Shown: positions 17,850 to 28,191, counted from the first letter of the stretch. The stretch: 64,000 bases of DNA from Pelotomaculum sp. PtaB.Bin104 (GCA_002067205.1 MVQL01000178.1:45963-109962); one strand, 5' to 3'. Notes: generated from the sequence alone by a model not told the origin. Numbers and translations: made by a program.

Positions 17850-19172
17850 TTATGTTTTGGTTCCCTGGATACCTGAGATACTGGTTCCCGCTTGCCCTGT
17901 ATTGACAGAAGAGGAGGTTCCACCGGGCTTGCTTGTTCCCGTACCTGATTGAGTACCTGTGGTACTCCCACCTGTTCCGGTGGTGCTGCTGCCTGTTTTG
18001 CCGGTGTTCGTTCCAGTCCTCGTTTCAGGCTGAGTGTCTCCAGGTGTAATTTTTACTGTGCCACTTTCGGTTGAACTGCTTGAACTGCCGGAACTTTTTT
18101 GATTAGTTTGTCCGGTCCTGTCAGTAGTTTGTTGGGTCTTAGTACCAGCCTGTTGCTGGTCCTGATCAACAGTGGCAGCAGGTTTTTGATCAGTTTTGGG
18201 CTTTGTCGCTGTTTTTGATCCAGAAGAGCCGGTACCCGGACTGCTCAGCGGAGTATCCAATACAATATTTGTTACTGTTTCACCATTAAATAGCTTGGTT
18301 ACTACCTGTCTGGCCTCAGAGGGATTTACTCCCCAGTAACTGCCTCCGTTAATATTCACCGGACGGCCCGGTAAAGTCTGGGTGACTATATTACCGTTTT
18401 CCAGATTCCTGGCGGCTGACGCCAGGGTATACAAATAGCTGGCACTCAAATTGGTCTTTACATAACGGTTAATTTCAGTAACCAGTTTAGGCAGTTTGGG
18501 AATAGTACTGGGCTGGAGCATTTCTTTAGCCAGCGCCACCAAAAACTTCTGCTGGTACTTGGTGCGATCTATATCTCCCATCACATAATCCCGGTAACGC
18601 ACATACTGGAGCGCCTTATCACCGTCAAGACGCTGGACGCCCTTTTTCAAATTTATCTGGTAAGCCCCTTTATCTTCGGGGTCCCAGTGATACATATTCT
18701 GCTCCACATCTAAAGTAACCCCACCGAGCGCGTCAACGATGTCCTTAAACCCGCTGAAATTAACCAGGACATAGTTTTTAACCGGTATCCCCAGCAGTTC
18801 AGAAGCAACCTTCATGGAAAGCTCGGGCCCGCCATAAACGCTGGCGCTATTGATCTTATCATAACCGTGCCCGGGTATATTTACCCTGGTGTCCCGCGGA
18901 ATAGAAAGCAGGGACATCTGCTTGCTCTTCTGATCGATACTGGCCAGGATGATCGAGTCGGTACGGGCTGTGGTTTCACCCTCCCTGGCGTCAACACCCA
19001 GCAGCAGCACATTTACCCGTTCCTGTTTAAAGCTAGGGATGAAGCTATTACCCGGCTCTACAGGCAAGACTTTGTCTTTTAGTACATAGCAGCCCGCCAG
19101 CAATATTATTAACAACAAGCAACAAACTATAAAGGGCGTCTTTCTTGTTAGCCTACGCCTGGTCGATTTCAA
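17850..19172 (-). CDS. LytR-CpsA-Psr (LCP) family glycopolymer transferase with long S/T/G/Q tail
   Basis: A 440-residue protein: membrane helix at about residues 14-32, then the LCP domain (about 50-290) with NVLLLGVDAREGET, the RTDSIIL motif, SIPRDTRVNIP, and the Arg-rich pocket QYVRYRD and DIDRTKYQQ. LCP proteins move lipid-linked polymers such as teichoic acids or capsule onto peptidoglycan, outside the membrane. About 130 residues of Ser, Thr, Gly, Gln and Lys follow with no visible fold, an unusually long wall-spanning tail. The start is TTG after GGTGGTTTAA. It is the only ligation gene in the cluster. Confidence 0.88.
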   Translation of the reverse strand: MKSTRRRLTRKTPFIVCCLLLIILLAGCYVLKDKVLPVEPGNSFIPSFKQERVNVLLLGVDAREGETTARTDSIILASIDQKSKQMSLLSIPRDTRVNIPGHGYDKINSASVYGGPELSMKVASELLGIPVKNYVLVNFSGFKDIVDALGGVTLDVEQNMYHWDPEDKGAYQINLKKGVQRLDGDKALQYVRYRDYVMGDIDRTKYQQKFLVALAKEMLQPSTIPKLPKLVTEINRYVKTNLSASYLYTLASAARNLENGNIVTQTLPGRPVNINGGSYWGVNPSEARQVVTKLFNGETVTNIVLDTPLSSPGTGSSGSKTATKPKTDQKPAATVDQDQQQAGTKTQQTTDRTGQTNQKSSGSSSSSTESGTVKITPGDTQPETRTGTNTGKTGSSTTGTGGSTTGTQSGTGTSKPGGTSSSVNTGQAGTSISGIQGTKT

Positions 19173-19269
19173 TTAAACCACCCCACCCCAAAAGCCTTCT
19201 AAGACGCAATTCCTTGTCCCTTACTAACCAATTAAAGTTCCACAGCAAGAGCATTGACCTTAATACTTG

Positions 19270-19309
19270 ATCTTGCAGCCCCGAATAGAAACCACACAAG
19301 CTGCAAGAT
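19270..19309. repeat. Inverted repeat downstream of the small secreted gene
   Basis: ATCTTGCAGC and GCTGCAAGAT form a 10-bp stem with a 20-nt loop directly after the stop of the 19312 gene. No T-run follows on either strand, so terminator function is unproven. Confidence 0.4.
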
Positions 19310-19311
19310 TG

Positions 19312-19719
19312 CTATTGTATTGAAGCTCCACCCCGATACATGATCACAACCGGTGACTGGGCTTTGACCCCGCGGCCATCGTCCCTGGGAACTACCAGCA
19401 GATGGTTCACCGGTGCCTGCGCACCAGCATGAATATCCGCCCCCACCGTGATATCCGGAATACCGTTGCCGGCCGGATCAACTACTGTTGCCTGTCCCCG
19501 CCTGATAATTAACTCGGTGCCCGCCTGTGCCACCAGCTTCTGGCCGGTTTTCATATCGGCTACCTGCCATTGCACATACTGGTCAACGTAGCTCCGGGTA
19601 ACCAGCGGATCATTGCTTCCACCCGGCTCATCGCCTGTACCGGCAAATGCGGCATAACTCAATATAGAAATTACTAAAACAACTACCGCAACCGTTGCTG
19701 TTGTTTTAACCTTATTCAC
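19312..19719 (-). CDS. Small secreted protein of unknown function
   Basis: 135 residues from GTG 19719, chosen because GGAGGT lies 8 nt upstream; the longer open frame has no ribosome site. Residues 1-27 are a signal peptide ending SYAAFAG. The mature part has TRSYVDQYVQWQVADMKTGQ, a GTELIIRRGQA strand and VNHLLVVPRDDGRGV. I know similar hypothetical proteins only from Firmicutes and no function. It stands between csaB and the LCP gene on the same strand, so a role at the cell surface is likely but unproven. Confidence 0.7.
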   Translation of the reverse strand: MNKVKTTATVAVVVLVISILSYAAFAGTGDEPGGSNDPLVTRSYVDQYVQWQVADMKTGQKLVAQAGTELIIRRGQATVVDPAGNGIPDITVGADIHAGAQAPVNHLLVVPRDDGRGVKAQSPVVIMYRGGASIQ

Positions 19720-19794
19720 TAAGACATACCTCCAGCTTACTTCTTCGACATAGCCCGGCATAATTCCTGCATTATGAAACAAATTGTACCAATA

Positions 19795-20910
19795 CTACTT
19801 GGGCTGTTGCCTCACTCTATCAGAACCAAGCAGTTCCACTGCCAGCGCAGCATTTTTTAAGGCTTTCTCCCTTAATAAGGCCACCCGCTCTCTAAGACCG
19901 GCACAAATCTTTTCCCGGTTGTCCAGGATCTGTTTTAACCTTAAAGACAGTTTATTATATTCAAGATTCTCCACACTTAAGCCCGGGGCTAACCCTATTG
20001 TATGTAAGAAACTATTTACTTTAGGGTCATAGGGAATGCCGATTACCGGAACCCCAAAAATCACACAAAAAATTAAGAAATGAAGCCTCATCCCGATGGC
20101 CAGGTCCAAATTAGCCGCAATGGATAACAAATCGCTGTATTTCACACCTGCATCTAACAAAAAAGGTTTGCGGCTCATCAAAGCCGCCACCTCCCGGCAG
20201 GTTACATTGTCGCCTGGGCAGTGCACCGGTACGAGCAATACCTGCCAGCCGCCTGCCATCAGATCATCAGCTATTTTTGCCAACACTCTTTTATAATCCT
20301 CAAGCCCCATCCAGGGTCTCACCGATATCCCGGCTACCGGCCCACTGTTCATCCCCAAAGAAAGAAGGATCTCCCGTCCTGTTTTGCTGTCGATTTGGAA
20401 CGGAGCCAGGCCAAATACCGGGTCAGCCGTGACATAAACCTCCGGACGCGTTACCCCCATTGCCGCCAGCTCGTCTTTTGAATCAGAGTCCCGCACAGTG
20501 ATAACGTTAACACTATTTGCCACCAGATGCAACAGCGACCTGCCCGTGCTGCTATTCACCGGCCCAATTCCCTGGGCGTATAAAAAAACAGGCTTGCCCA
20601 AGAGCCTGGCCATAGAGATGATGCCCAGGTAATAAACCAAACTCCTGTAGCTGGTTACATCCTGCAGCAGACCGCCACCCCCGCTGATTAGCATATCCGC
20701 CGACCGGAGCGCCTGCAGCACCTGCCCGGGGCTATCCCGCGAAATTGATTGGACACCAAACTCCCGGGCTGTATAGCCCGGTTCCTTGGAAAGGACAATG
20801 GCCTCCAGACCGGGAACAAGACCCCTGAGCGCCTGGAGCATGGCAAACAAAATTGCCTCATCACCGCAGTTATGAAAACCGTAATAACCCGAAATTACTA
20901 CCCTGGGCAT
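19795..20910 (-). CDS. csaB: Polysaccharide pyruvyl transferase CsaB
   Basis: A 371-residue enzyme that adds a pyruvate ketal to a wall polysaccharide, the modification recognised by SLH domains. The N-terminus PRVVISGYYGFHNCGDEAIL and the motif ISGGGGLLQDVTS are typical of CsaB; the GT-like second half includes GMRLHFLIFCVIFGVPVIGI. Its presence matches the SLH-domain protein at 8884-11100. It is followed by the TagA-type gene on the same strand after 18 bp and is probably in one operon with it. Confidence 0.9.
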   Translation of the reverse strand: MPRVVISGYYGFHNCGDEAILFAMLQALRGLVPGLEAIVLSKEPGYTAREFGVQSISRDSPGQVLQALRSADMLISGGGGLLQDVTSYRSLVYYLGIISMARLLGKPVFLYAQGIGPVNSSTGRSLLHLVANSVNVITVRDSDSKDELAAMGVTRPEVYVTADPVFGLAPFQIDSKTGREILLSLGMNSGPVAGISVRPWMGLEDYKRVLAKIADDLMAGGWQVLLVPVHCPGDNVTCREVAALMSRKPFLLDAGVKYSDLLSIAANLDLAIGMRLHFLIFCVIFGVPVIGIPYDPKVNSFLHTIGLAPGLSVENLEYNKLSLRLKQILDNREKICAGLRERVALLREKALKNAALAVELLGSDRVRQQPK

Positions 20911-20928
20911 TTAAAATGCTCTCCCCGG

Positions 20929-21672
20929 TCAAGTCTTTGTCCAAAACTTCTTAAGCTTGTACTCCCTGAACACCTTCCAGGCAAATAGGGGCAGAACCAG
21001 CTGCCTGCGCCAGCGGGAGGGTTCTTTCAGCAGGCGAAACAGCCACTCCAGCTGAAGGCGGCAAACCCACCCGGGCGCTCGCTTCGCCCTGCCGGCAACA
21101 ACATCAAAGCTGCCGCCTACCCCCACAGCCACAGCAGCTCCGGTTTTAGCTATATTCCTGTCAATCCACCACTCTTGTTTCGGGGCCCCCAGGGCGACAA
21201 AAAGTAGATCGGGACGACTCTGACGCACAATCGAATTTACCGCTGCTTCTTCATCAGCGCTAAAAAAGCCATGATGTACACCGGCAATCTGCAGGCCTGG
21301 GTACTGCGAGGTTAATTTGGCTGCTGCCTCGCCGGCAACACCAGGTGCGGCGCCCAGCAAAAAAACGCGCCACTTATTCCTGGCGGCCCGCTCCACCAGG
21401 CGCAACATTAGGTCAATTCCGGTTACCCGCTCCGGGACTGAATTTCCCGCCAGGTGACAGGCCCAAACAACTCCCACACCATCAGGTGTCACCAGGTCGG
21501 CGCGTCTTGCCAGGCCGCGCAATTCACCATCTGACTGCGCCCGGTATAAAAACTCCGGGTTGATCGTCAATACCCGGTGTGGACGGCCGGACTTTATAAA
21601 CCTGGCCACCATGTCTACAGATTCTTCCATACTAATTGCATTTATTTTGATGCCAAGCAGGTTAACCTCCAT
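20929..21672 (-). CDS. WecG/TagA/CpsF family glycosyltransferase
   Basis: A 247-residue GT26-type enzyme with the motifs TINPEFLYRAQSDGELRGL, TPDGVGVVWACHLAG and VALGAPKQEWWIDRN. Relatives (TagA, WecG) add N-acetylmannosamine or ManNAcA to undecaprenyl-PP-GlcNAc, the second step of wall polymer linkage-unit synthesis, matching the TagO-like enzyme at 4876. The ATG at 21672 follows AAGGTTATATAAGC. It is just downstream of selB (34 bp) and upstream of csaB. Confidence 0.9.
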   Translation of the reverse strand: MEVNLLGIKINAISMEESVDMVARFIKSGRPHRVLTINPEFLYRAQSDGELRGLARRADLVTPDGVGVVWACHLAGNSVPERVTGIDLMLRLVERAARNKWRVFLLGAAPGVAGEAAAKLTSQYPGLQIAGVHHGFFSADEEAAVNSIVRQSRPDLLFVALGAPKQEWWIDRNIAKTGAAVAVGVGGSFDVVAGRAKRAPGWVCRLQLEWLFRLLKEPSRWRRQLVLPLFAWKVFREYKLKKFWTKT

Positions 21673-21706
21673 GCTTATATAACCTTCTTGAATATTTATA
21701 TAAAAT

Positions 21707-23629
21707 TTATTGATTTAACGCCCTACCCGGCAGCCGCTTGTCACCAACCCGGCGGGTCAGTTTTTCCTTATCGAAGTACTCCAGCAAAGGCAATGCATAT
21801 TTGCGGCTTGTCTGCAGCAAATCGCGCAGCTCACCAACTGATATTTCACCCTTATTTTTTAAATAATCAGCTACTTGCCCGCGTGCCGCCTCAAGGGTTT
21901 CCTGGGGAAAGTACAGATTATCACCAACCTTCACCAACTCACCGGCCCTTAAGAGATACTGCAGCAATTCCAGACCTGCCGTCTCGTCCAATCCGTGCGC
22001 ATTGATCAGTTCAGACCAGGCAGGTGGCTGAAAACCGTTCCCGGACATTTCTTTCAGGATTTTTTCTATTAACTCGGCTTGTCCCGGTCCGGTTCCCGAG
22101 GTGAAAGACGGCATGGCCACTGCCTGAGCCGTGCACCTCAGCTTTCCGTCCCTTCCTAACGAATTCAAGAGAAATTGAAAAACTTTATTATTCAAAAATG
22201 AAAATTTCCTGGAACGCAATTCTACCTTGGGATAACCCTCCCGCAGGGGATACTCATGATGGTAGGAATCCAGCATTTGCTCCAGTTCACCGGCCCAGCG
22301 CCAGTACACTTCACCGGAGGCAAGATATGCCTTTCCGTCACCTGTAATTATTTTGACCCGATCTTCTTGTGCCAGCCTGTTCGCTAATTCCTTTGCCAGC
22401 GACAACTGAAGACCGGTCCCGGCAGCAACATCAGCTATTTCTGGCAGTGTGGAATTTCCGCGCAGGTACTGCTCCAATATTTCTTCAGGCGTACCTCTTT
22501 CCCGGGTGGCCAGGGCGCCCAGCACTTCACTGCGGAATCGTTTGTGTTTTCGGCCGGGCGCGGCATCAATTACCGTACCACCGCCGATAGTCTGCATCGG
22601 TGAATAAGACCGGATGACAAAACGGTCTTCTTTAACTGCCGCCACCATTTCTTCAAGCTCAATCTGGGCATAGGCCATCGACCCCGGCTCCAGTTCCTCG
22701 CGGTCCAGTAATACAACTCGGCCAAGGGTCTCTCCGGCGCCCAGATAAAAACGCACCCGCGACCGGTTCTTCAGCGGCCGGTCGGCGCTTTTTAGCAGCA
22801 GCAGGCGCACGTCCAGCCGGTTCGACGGAACTACATTATTAACACCGGCCACCACACTGCCGCGCCTGACCTGCTCGACCTCCAAACCAACCAGGTTGGC
22901 CGCCACCCTCTGTCCGGCCCCGGCCACATCAACTTTTTCACCATGCACCTGCAGCGAGCGGACCCGGGCGGTCAGCCCGGCCGGCTGTACTTTTACCACA
23001 TCGCCGATCCGCAGCTGCCCGGCTACCAATGTTCCGGTTACCACTGTTCCAAAACCGGTGATCGAGAAAACTCGGTCCACCGGCAGCCTGGGTGGTCCGG
23101 CACCAGTTTTGGCCTCTGTTTCTTCAGCCACATGATCCAAAAGCTCAAGCAGGGTGTCAATACCCTGGCCGGTCACCGCTGACACTGTAATAAGAGGGGA
23201 TTTTTCTAAAACGGTATCCTTTAAAAAGTCCCTGACTTCTTCTGTAACCAGTTCCAGCCATTCCTCATCCACCAGGTCGGCTTTGGTCAGCACAACAACC
23301 CCTTTTTTTACCTGAAGCAACCGAATAATATCCAAATGCTCGCGGGTCTGGGGCATCACCCCTTCGTCCGCGGCAATCACCAGCATCACCAGGTCAAAGC
23401 CACCGGCCCCGGCCAGCATATGTTTGATAAAGCGCTCGTGACCCGGCACATCAACTATGCCTGCCCTGCGCCCGCTTGGTAGCTTAAGTGAAGTAAAGCC
23501 AAGCTCAATGGAAATTCCGCGCTCTTTCTCCTCTTTTAACCGGTCTGTATCTACACCGGTCATAGCTTTGACGAGGGCTGTTTTCCCGTGGTCAACGTGA
23601 CCGGCAGTACCAATAATTAGGTGTTTCAT
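21707..23629 (-). CDS. selB: Selenocysteine-specific elongation factor SelB
   Basis: Brings Sec-tRNA to in-frame UGA codons that have a SECIS element. The protein is 640 residues from ATG 23629, behind AAAGGTGATC; an upstream extension in frame lacks a ribosome site. The GTPase domain shows [19 protein letters not shown] and TKAD, followed by EF-Tu-like domains and a C-terminal series of winged helices that bind the SECIS hairpin. It starts 5 bp after selA. The Sec-type glutaredoxin at 49.4 kb is a plausible client within this window. Confidence 0.95.
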   Translation of the reverse strand: MKHLIIGTAGHVDHGKTALVKAMTGVDTDRLKEEKERGISIELGFTSLKLPSGRRAGIVDVPGHERFIKHMLAGAGGFDLVMLVIAADEGVMPQTREHLDIIRLLQVKKGVVVLTKADLVDEEWLELVTEEVRDFLKDTVLEKSPLITVSAVTGQGIDTLLELLDHVAEETEAKTGAGPPRLPVDRVFSITGFGTVVTGTLVAGQLRIGDVVKVQPAGLTARVRSLQVHGEKVDVAGAGQRVAANLVGLEVEQVRRGSVVAGVNNVVPSNRLDVRLLLLKSADRPLKNRSRVRFYLGAGETLGRVVLLDREELEPGSMAYAQIELEEMVAAVKEDRFVIRSYSPMQTIGGGTVIDAAPGRKHKRFRSEVLGALATRERGTPEEILEQYLRGNSTLPEIADVAAGTGLQLSLAKELANRLAQEDRVKIITGDGKAYLASGEVYWRWAGELEQMLDSYHHEYPLREGYPKVELRSRKFSFLNNKVFQFLLNSLGRDGKLRCTAQAVAMPSFTSGTGPGQAELIEKILKEMSGNGFQPPAWSELINAHGLDETAGLELLQYLLRAGELVKVGDNLYFPQETLEAARGQVADYLKNKGEISVGELRDLLQTSRKYALPLLEYFDKEKLTRRVGDKRLPGRALNQ

Positions 23630-23634
23630 TTGTC

Positions 23635-25050
23635 TCAGATCACCTTTCCCACAGCTGCGGCCAATTCCGGTATTTCTTGATCGCAAACTGTCCGGACATC
23701 CAGGATCAGCCTGCCGCCCTGTACCCGGCTCATGACCGCAGGATCCCCCTGTCTAAGGGCAGCCTGCAGGTCACCGGCTGATATCCGGCCGGGGGCAATT
23801 GTTACAACCACAGTGGTAAGTTCAGCCGCTGGAAAAGCGCCGCCGCCCACTGCTGAAACTCCCTGCTCAACTGCAACTTCCGCCTTAGCGCCGGACAGGC
23901 GCCGGAGCTGGACAGCCAGGTCAGCAGCCTTTTCTTCCAGTAAACTAATCGGTGCGGTAAGCATCTGCAGCACCGGCAGCTCTTGAACCGCACGCTGCTC
24001 ATCCAGGTATTCCCGCAAGGTAGCTTCCAGCGCCGCCACTGTCATCTTGTCGACCCGAATAGCCCTGAGCAGGGGATGCTTTTTCATCCTTTCGATATAA
24101 TGTCGCCGCCCCACAACAATGCCCGCCTGCGGCCCGCCAAGGAGCTTGTCTCCACTAAAGGTCACAACATCCGCTCCGGCCGCTACTATTTCCTGCACCG
24201 ACGGCTCGCGGGGCAGGCCAAAGCGGCTTAAATCTATCAGTGAGCCGCTGCCCAAGTCGGACATCACCGGCAGGGAAAATGTCCGCCCGACATCGACAAG
24301 TTCACTGATGGTAGTTTCCCTGGTAAACCCGATAATCTGATAGTTGCTGGTGTGGACGTGGAGCAGCAAAGCGGTATTTTCGTTAATTAACTTTTTATAG
24401 TCATCAGGATAAGTTTTGTTCGTAGCGCCAACTTCCACTAGACGCGCTCCGCTCTGGACCATCACTTCCGGGATTCGGAAGGAGCCCCCGATTTCCACCA
24501 ACTGCCCCCTGGAAACAATAACTTCGCGCCCCTGGGCCAGCGAACTCAGCACAAGAAGGACAGCCGCGGCATTATTGTTCACCACCAGGGCGGCCTCAGC
24601 TCCGGTCAGGGAGGTCAACAGGTACTCCAGCGGTGCGTAACGGGAACCTCGCCTCCCAGTTTCCAGCTCCAGCTCGAGGTTAGAGTAGCTGGAGGCGATA
24701 TTGTTAACGGCATGCCTGGCCCTTTCGCTTAATAGCGCGCGCCCCAGGTTTGTATGCAGAACAACCCCGGTAGCATTGATCACCGGGCGGAGTTTTACAC
24801 TCAACGACTGTTCAACGACTGCTATAGTTTTGGTTATGATCAAATCTAAAAAATATTGTTCATTCAAGTCCCTATTAGCTGGCTCGCCACCCAGGATCAG
24901 CCTGCGCTCTCCGGCAAGTGCAGCCCTTATGGCCTCTATCACTATACCCCTAGGATAGCCTGTCAAAAGATCGGCAATCCTGTCGTCCCTAAGCACTTCG
25001 TCAACCGCAGGCAGCAGCCTTAACACCCGTTGACTTGCCTCTTTACTCAT
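23635..25050 (-). CDS. selA: L-seryl-tRNA(Sec) selenium transferase SelA
   Basis: A PLP enzyme that turns Ser-tRNA(Sec) into Sec-tRNA(Sec) using selenophosphate. 471 residues from ATG 25050 (GGGGGTTAT upstream). The region NATGVVLHTNLGRALLS near residue 90 and the PLP-lysine block VTFSGDKLLGGPQAG are conserved. It heads the selA-selB pair. No tRNA-Sec gene (selC) or selD is visible in the window, so these must lie elsewhere. Confidence 0.95.
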   Translation of the reverse strand: MSKEASQRVLRLLPAVDEVLRDDRIADLLTGYPRGIVIEAIRAALAGERRLILGGEPANRDLNEQYFLDLIITKTIAVVEQSLSVKLRPVINATGVVLHTNLGRALLSERARHAVNNIASSYSNLELELETGRRGSRYAPLEYLLTSLTGAEAALVVNNNAAAVLLVLSSLAQGREVIVSRGQLVEIGGSFRIPEVMVQSGARLVEVGATNKTYPDDYKKLINENTALLLHVHTSNYQIIGFTRETTISELVDVGRTFSLPVMSDLGSGSLIDLSRFGLPREPSVQEIVAAGADVVTFSGDKLLGGPQAGIVVGRRHYIERMKKHPLLRAIRVDKMTVAALEATLREYLDEQRAVQELPVLQMLTAPISLLEEKAADLAVQLRRLSGAKAEVAVEQGVSAVGGGAFPAAELTTVVVTIAPGRISAGDLQAALRQGDPAVMSRVQGGRLILDVRTVCDQEIPELAAAVGKVI

Positions 25051-25197
25051 ATAACCCCCATAATTCCTTAAATAATTCATTCAATTATAAAATTATATGG
25101 CAGCAATGCGGTAAAAGCAAGTACACGAGGCCAGACGTGAGTTTTACAGGCACAACTTTATTTTTTATGGCATTAACCACCTCTATAAAGTTTAAAA

Positions 25198-25240
25198 CAA
25201 TTATACTATAATAAATAATTGTCGTAATGTAGTATAATTG
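25198..25240. promoter_or_regulatory. 11-bp inverted repeat between selA and purL
   Basis: CAATTATACTA (25198-25208) and TAGTATAATTG (25230-25240) are exact inverted copies with a 21-nt spacer, in the only spacer between the divergent selA and purL. They overlap TATAAT-like sequences. An operator is a reasonable reading, but the regulator is unknown and the bases do not fit the PurR box I know from Bacillus. Confidence 0.45.
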
Positions 25241-25353
25241 AGTGGTGCCTAAATGCTTTCATGCGTTGCTTTAATAATTTTTCCCACGGGCAGGAAATAG
25301 CGCATAAGCTGCCGTATTATTAGCTGCAGCAACTTGGACGGGAGGTAATAATC

Positions 25354-28191
25354 ATGCTTCAAGAGGTACGGGTAATTACGAAGAAAAACCTTCCCGACAG
25401 CAAGGGAGAGGAAGTCCTGTACGATATCATCCATGCTTTGTCCATTAATTCTGTGCAAAAAGTCAGAACAGCACGTGTTTTCCGATTTGAAGGCATTGGC
25501 GCCGGTGAAGCCGCCCTGCTGGCGGAAAAACTGCTGGCAGAAGATGTTTTTCAAGAGTACAAGGTCAACGGCCCGGTAATCACGGATGCTAATGTTGTCC
25601 TGGAGGTAGCCTACAAACCTGGGGTGATGAACCCGGAAGCGGCCTCGCTGATGAAAGCCGCAGCCGACCTGGGTATAACTGGGCTTATGGCAGCCGATTC
25701 CAGCTGGGAGTACGGCTTTTACGGAAACACGATTACCAGTGCGGATGTAGAGCGGATTACCTCCAGCCTTTTGGTTAACGCCACTGTGGAATACATCGTG
25801 CAGGAAAGGCCCAAAACACTGGTTATTCATGGCACACCTGGCCGCATGGAAATGATTCCGGTAAGGCAAATGAGTGATGATGAGCTCCTAGAGCTGAGTC
25901 GTGATAAATTATTTTTAAATTTAGAAGAAATGCAGGTGATTAAGGACTACTTTTTACGCATTGGCCGGGATCCCACCGACATTGAGATTGAGACCATTGC
26001 CCAAACCTGGTCCGAACACTGCGGCCATAAAACTTTTAAAGCCAGGCTAATTGTTGACGGTCAGGAAAAGAAGCCCCTGTTAAAGCGGCTGCAGAACGCG
26101 ACTGAAGACAGCAAACACCCGCTGGTGCTGTCGGCATTTGTCGACAACTCCGGCGCAATGGAATTTTACGATGGCCAGGCTATCTGCGGCAAGGTGGAAA
26201 CCCACAACTCCCCGTCAGCCATCGAACCCTATGGCGGCGCCATGACCGGCAGCGGCGGTGTATTCAGGGATATAGTGGGCACCGGGCGCGGCGCCAAGGT
26301 GCTGGCCTCAACCGATATGTTCTGCTTTGCCCGGCCAGACACGCCTGAGGAGGATATTCCCGCCGGCTGCCTCCGCCCCCATTACCTACTGCGCCGGGTG
26401 GTCGCCGGGGTGCGTGACTACGGCAATAGAATGGGAATTCCGACTAACAACGGCTCGGTGCACTTTCACCGGGATTTTCGCGCCAAGCCGTCGGTTATTG
26501 TCGGCGCCTACGGGATCCTGCCGGCTGAGCTGTGCCGCAAGGGCAGGCCGCGGCCAGGAGACCTGGTCGTTTCTCTGGGCGGACGTACCGGGAGGGACGG
26601 CATTCACGGCGCCACTTTTTCCAGCGGCGAGATGACCGACCGGACTATCGATGTAAACTCCAGCGCGGTGCAAATTGGCCATCCGATCGAAGAAAAGCGC
26701 ACCTTTGATGCGATCCTGGCCGCCCGTGATGAGGGCTTGATCAGGGCGATCACTGACTGTGGCGCCGGCGGATTCGCCTCTGCCATCGGGGAGATGGGCG
26801 AGGAAGTAGGGGCCAGGATCGCCCTCGACCGGGCACCGCTGAAGTACCCCGGCCTGGCGCCGTGGGAAATTCTCGAATCTGAGAGTCAGGAGCGGATGGT
26901 ACTGGCGGCAGCCCCGGAAAACGTCGACCGGTTAATGGAAATTTGTCAGGGCTACAATGTGGAAGCCACGGTGCTCGGTGAATTTACCGGCGACAGGTGC
27001 TTTTCCGCCACATATGAAGGCCAGGAAGTAATGAACCTGGAGATGGCTTTCCTCCACAACGGGCTGCCCCAGCGGGTAATGCAGGCCGCCTGGCGTCCAA
27101 CAGTGTACGAAGAACCGCCGGCTGTCGCCACGGCAGATTGGGTACAACTGTATTGCCGGGTAATGGGACATATAAATACCTGCTCCAAAGAGCCGATTGT
27201 CCGGCAGTACGACCACGGCGTCCAGGGCACCAGCGCCCTGCCTCCGTTTACCGGTACAGGCTGCGACGGCCCGAACGACGCTGCCATCATGACACCCATA
27301 TTGGGTAAACCATACGGAATGGTAATCTCTCACGGCCTGAACCCTGTGCTGAATATGATTGACCCTTACCAGGGGAGCCTGTGGGCCGCCGCCGAGGCAG
27401 TCTCCAATGCAGTGGCCTCCGGCGCCAGCCCGCGGGATTTGGTGCTGATGGACAACTTTATCTGGCCCTTCCCCGACGAAGAGCTGCTGGGCGCCCTGGA
27501 CCTGGCCGTTGATGCCTGTGTGGACTTTGTCCGCGCTACGGGGATGCCCTTCATTTCGGGTAAGGACAGTCTGTCCAGCACTTACCGGGGCAAAGACGGA
27601 ACGGTTATCAAAATTCCGCCCATACTATGCATCTCAGCCTTCGGGAGGATTCCGGATGTTTCCCGGACTGTATCGGCCGACTTCAAAAAGGCCGGCAGCC
27701 AGATTGTCCTGGTCGGCCACCGCAATACCTCTGAAATGGCCGGCTCTATTTACTACGATATACTTGAATATCTGGGCAACAACCTGCCCCGGCTCAGCCC
27801 AACCGCGCTGATGCAGGTCTTTGAAGCTGTTTACGAAGCCATAAGCTCAGGGAAAATCCTGGCCTGTCATGATCTTAGCGAAGGCGGCCTGGCTGCAGGT
27901 CTGGCCGAAATGTGTTTTGGCGGCTCTGTTGGCGCTCAAGTAGAAATTCCGGACAAGGAGCTGGCCGAGAATTTTCTATTCAATGAAACAGCCGGCTGCT
28001 TCCTGGCTGAGCTGCCGGCTGAGGAAAATCCAAGTGATGTTTTTGGCGCTGTTCCCTGCCAGGTAATCGGTAAAACAACCACCGGCAGCAGCATATCGGC
28101 TGTACAAGCAGGGGGGCTGCTATTCGAAGTTGAGCTGAATAAATTAAAAGAAGCCTGGCAGCAGCCGATGAGGGAGGTGTTCCGGCAATGA
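25354..28191 (+). CDS. purL: Phosphoribosylformylglycinamidine synthase, large subunit with fused PurS-like N-terminus
   Basis: Catalyses the ATP-dependent amination of FGAR to FGAM in purine synthesis. 945 residues, between the B. subtilis PurL (about 740) and the single-chain enzyme (about 1300). The first 80-90 residues resemble PurS; the catalytic part has TWSEHCGHKTF, VETHNSPSAIEPYGGA and, in the second half, FISGKDSL. The glutaminase is the separate purQ that overlaps the stop. GGAGG precedes the ATG. No other purine genes flank it. Confidence 0.93.
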   Translation: MLQEVRVITKKNLPDSKGEEVLYDIIHALSINSVQKVRTARVFRFEGIGAGEAALLAEKLLAEDVFQEYKVNGPVITDANVVLEVAYKPGVMNPEAASLMKAAADLGITGLMAADSSWEYGFYGNTITSADVERITSSLLVNATVEYIVQERPKTLVIHGTPGRMEMIPVRQMSDDELLELSRDKLFLNLEEMQVIKDYFLRIGRDPTDIEIETIAQTWSEHCGHKTFKARLIVDGQEKKPLLKRLQNATEDSKHPLVLSAFVDNSGAMEFYDGQAICGKVETHNSPSAIEPYGGAMTGSGGVFRDIVGTGRGAKVLASTDMFCFARPDTPEEDIPAGCLRPHYLLRRVVAGVRDYGNRMGIPTNNGSVHFHRDFRAKPSVIVGAYGILPAELCRKGRPRPGDLVVSLGGRTGRDGIHGATFSSGEMTDRTIDVNSSAVQIGHPIEEKRTFDAILAARDEGLIRAITDCGAGGFASAIGEMGEEVGARIALDRAPLKYPGLAPWEILESESQERMVLAAAPENVDRLMEICQGYNVEATVLGEFTGDRCFSATYEGQEVMNLEMAFLHNGLPQRVMQAAWRPTVYEEPPAVATADWVQLYCRVMGHINTCSKEPIVRQYDHGVQGTSALPPFTGTGCDGPNDAAIMTPILGKPYGMVISHGLNPVLNMIDPYQGSLWAAAEAVSNAVASGASPRDLVLMDNFIWPFPDEELLGALDLAVDACVDFVRATGMPFISGKDSLSSTYRGKDGTVIKIPPILCISAFGRIPDVSRTVSADFKKAGSQIVLVGHRNTSEMAGSIYYDILEYLGNNLPRLSPTALMQVFEAVYEAISSGKILACHDLSEGGLAAGLAEMCFGGSVGAQVEIPDKELAENFLFNETAGCFLAELPAEENPSDVFGAVPCQVIGKTTTGSSISAVQAGGLLFEVELNKLKEAWQQPMREVFRQ

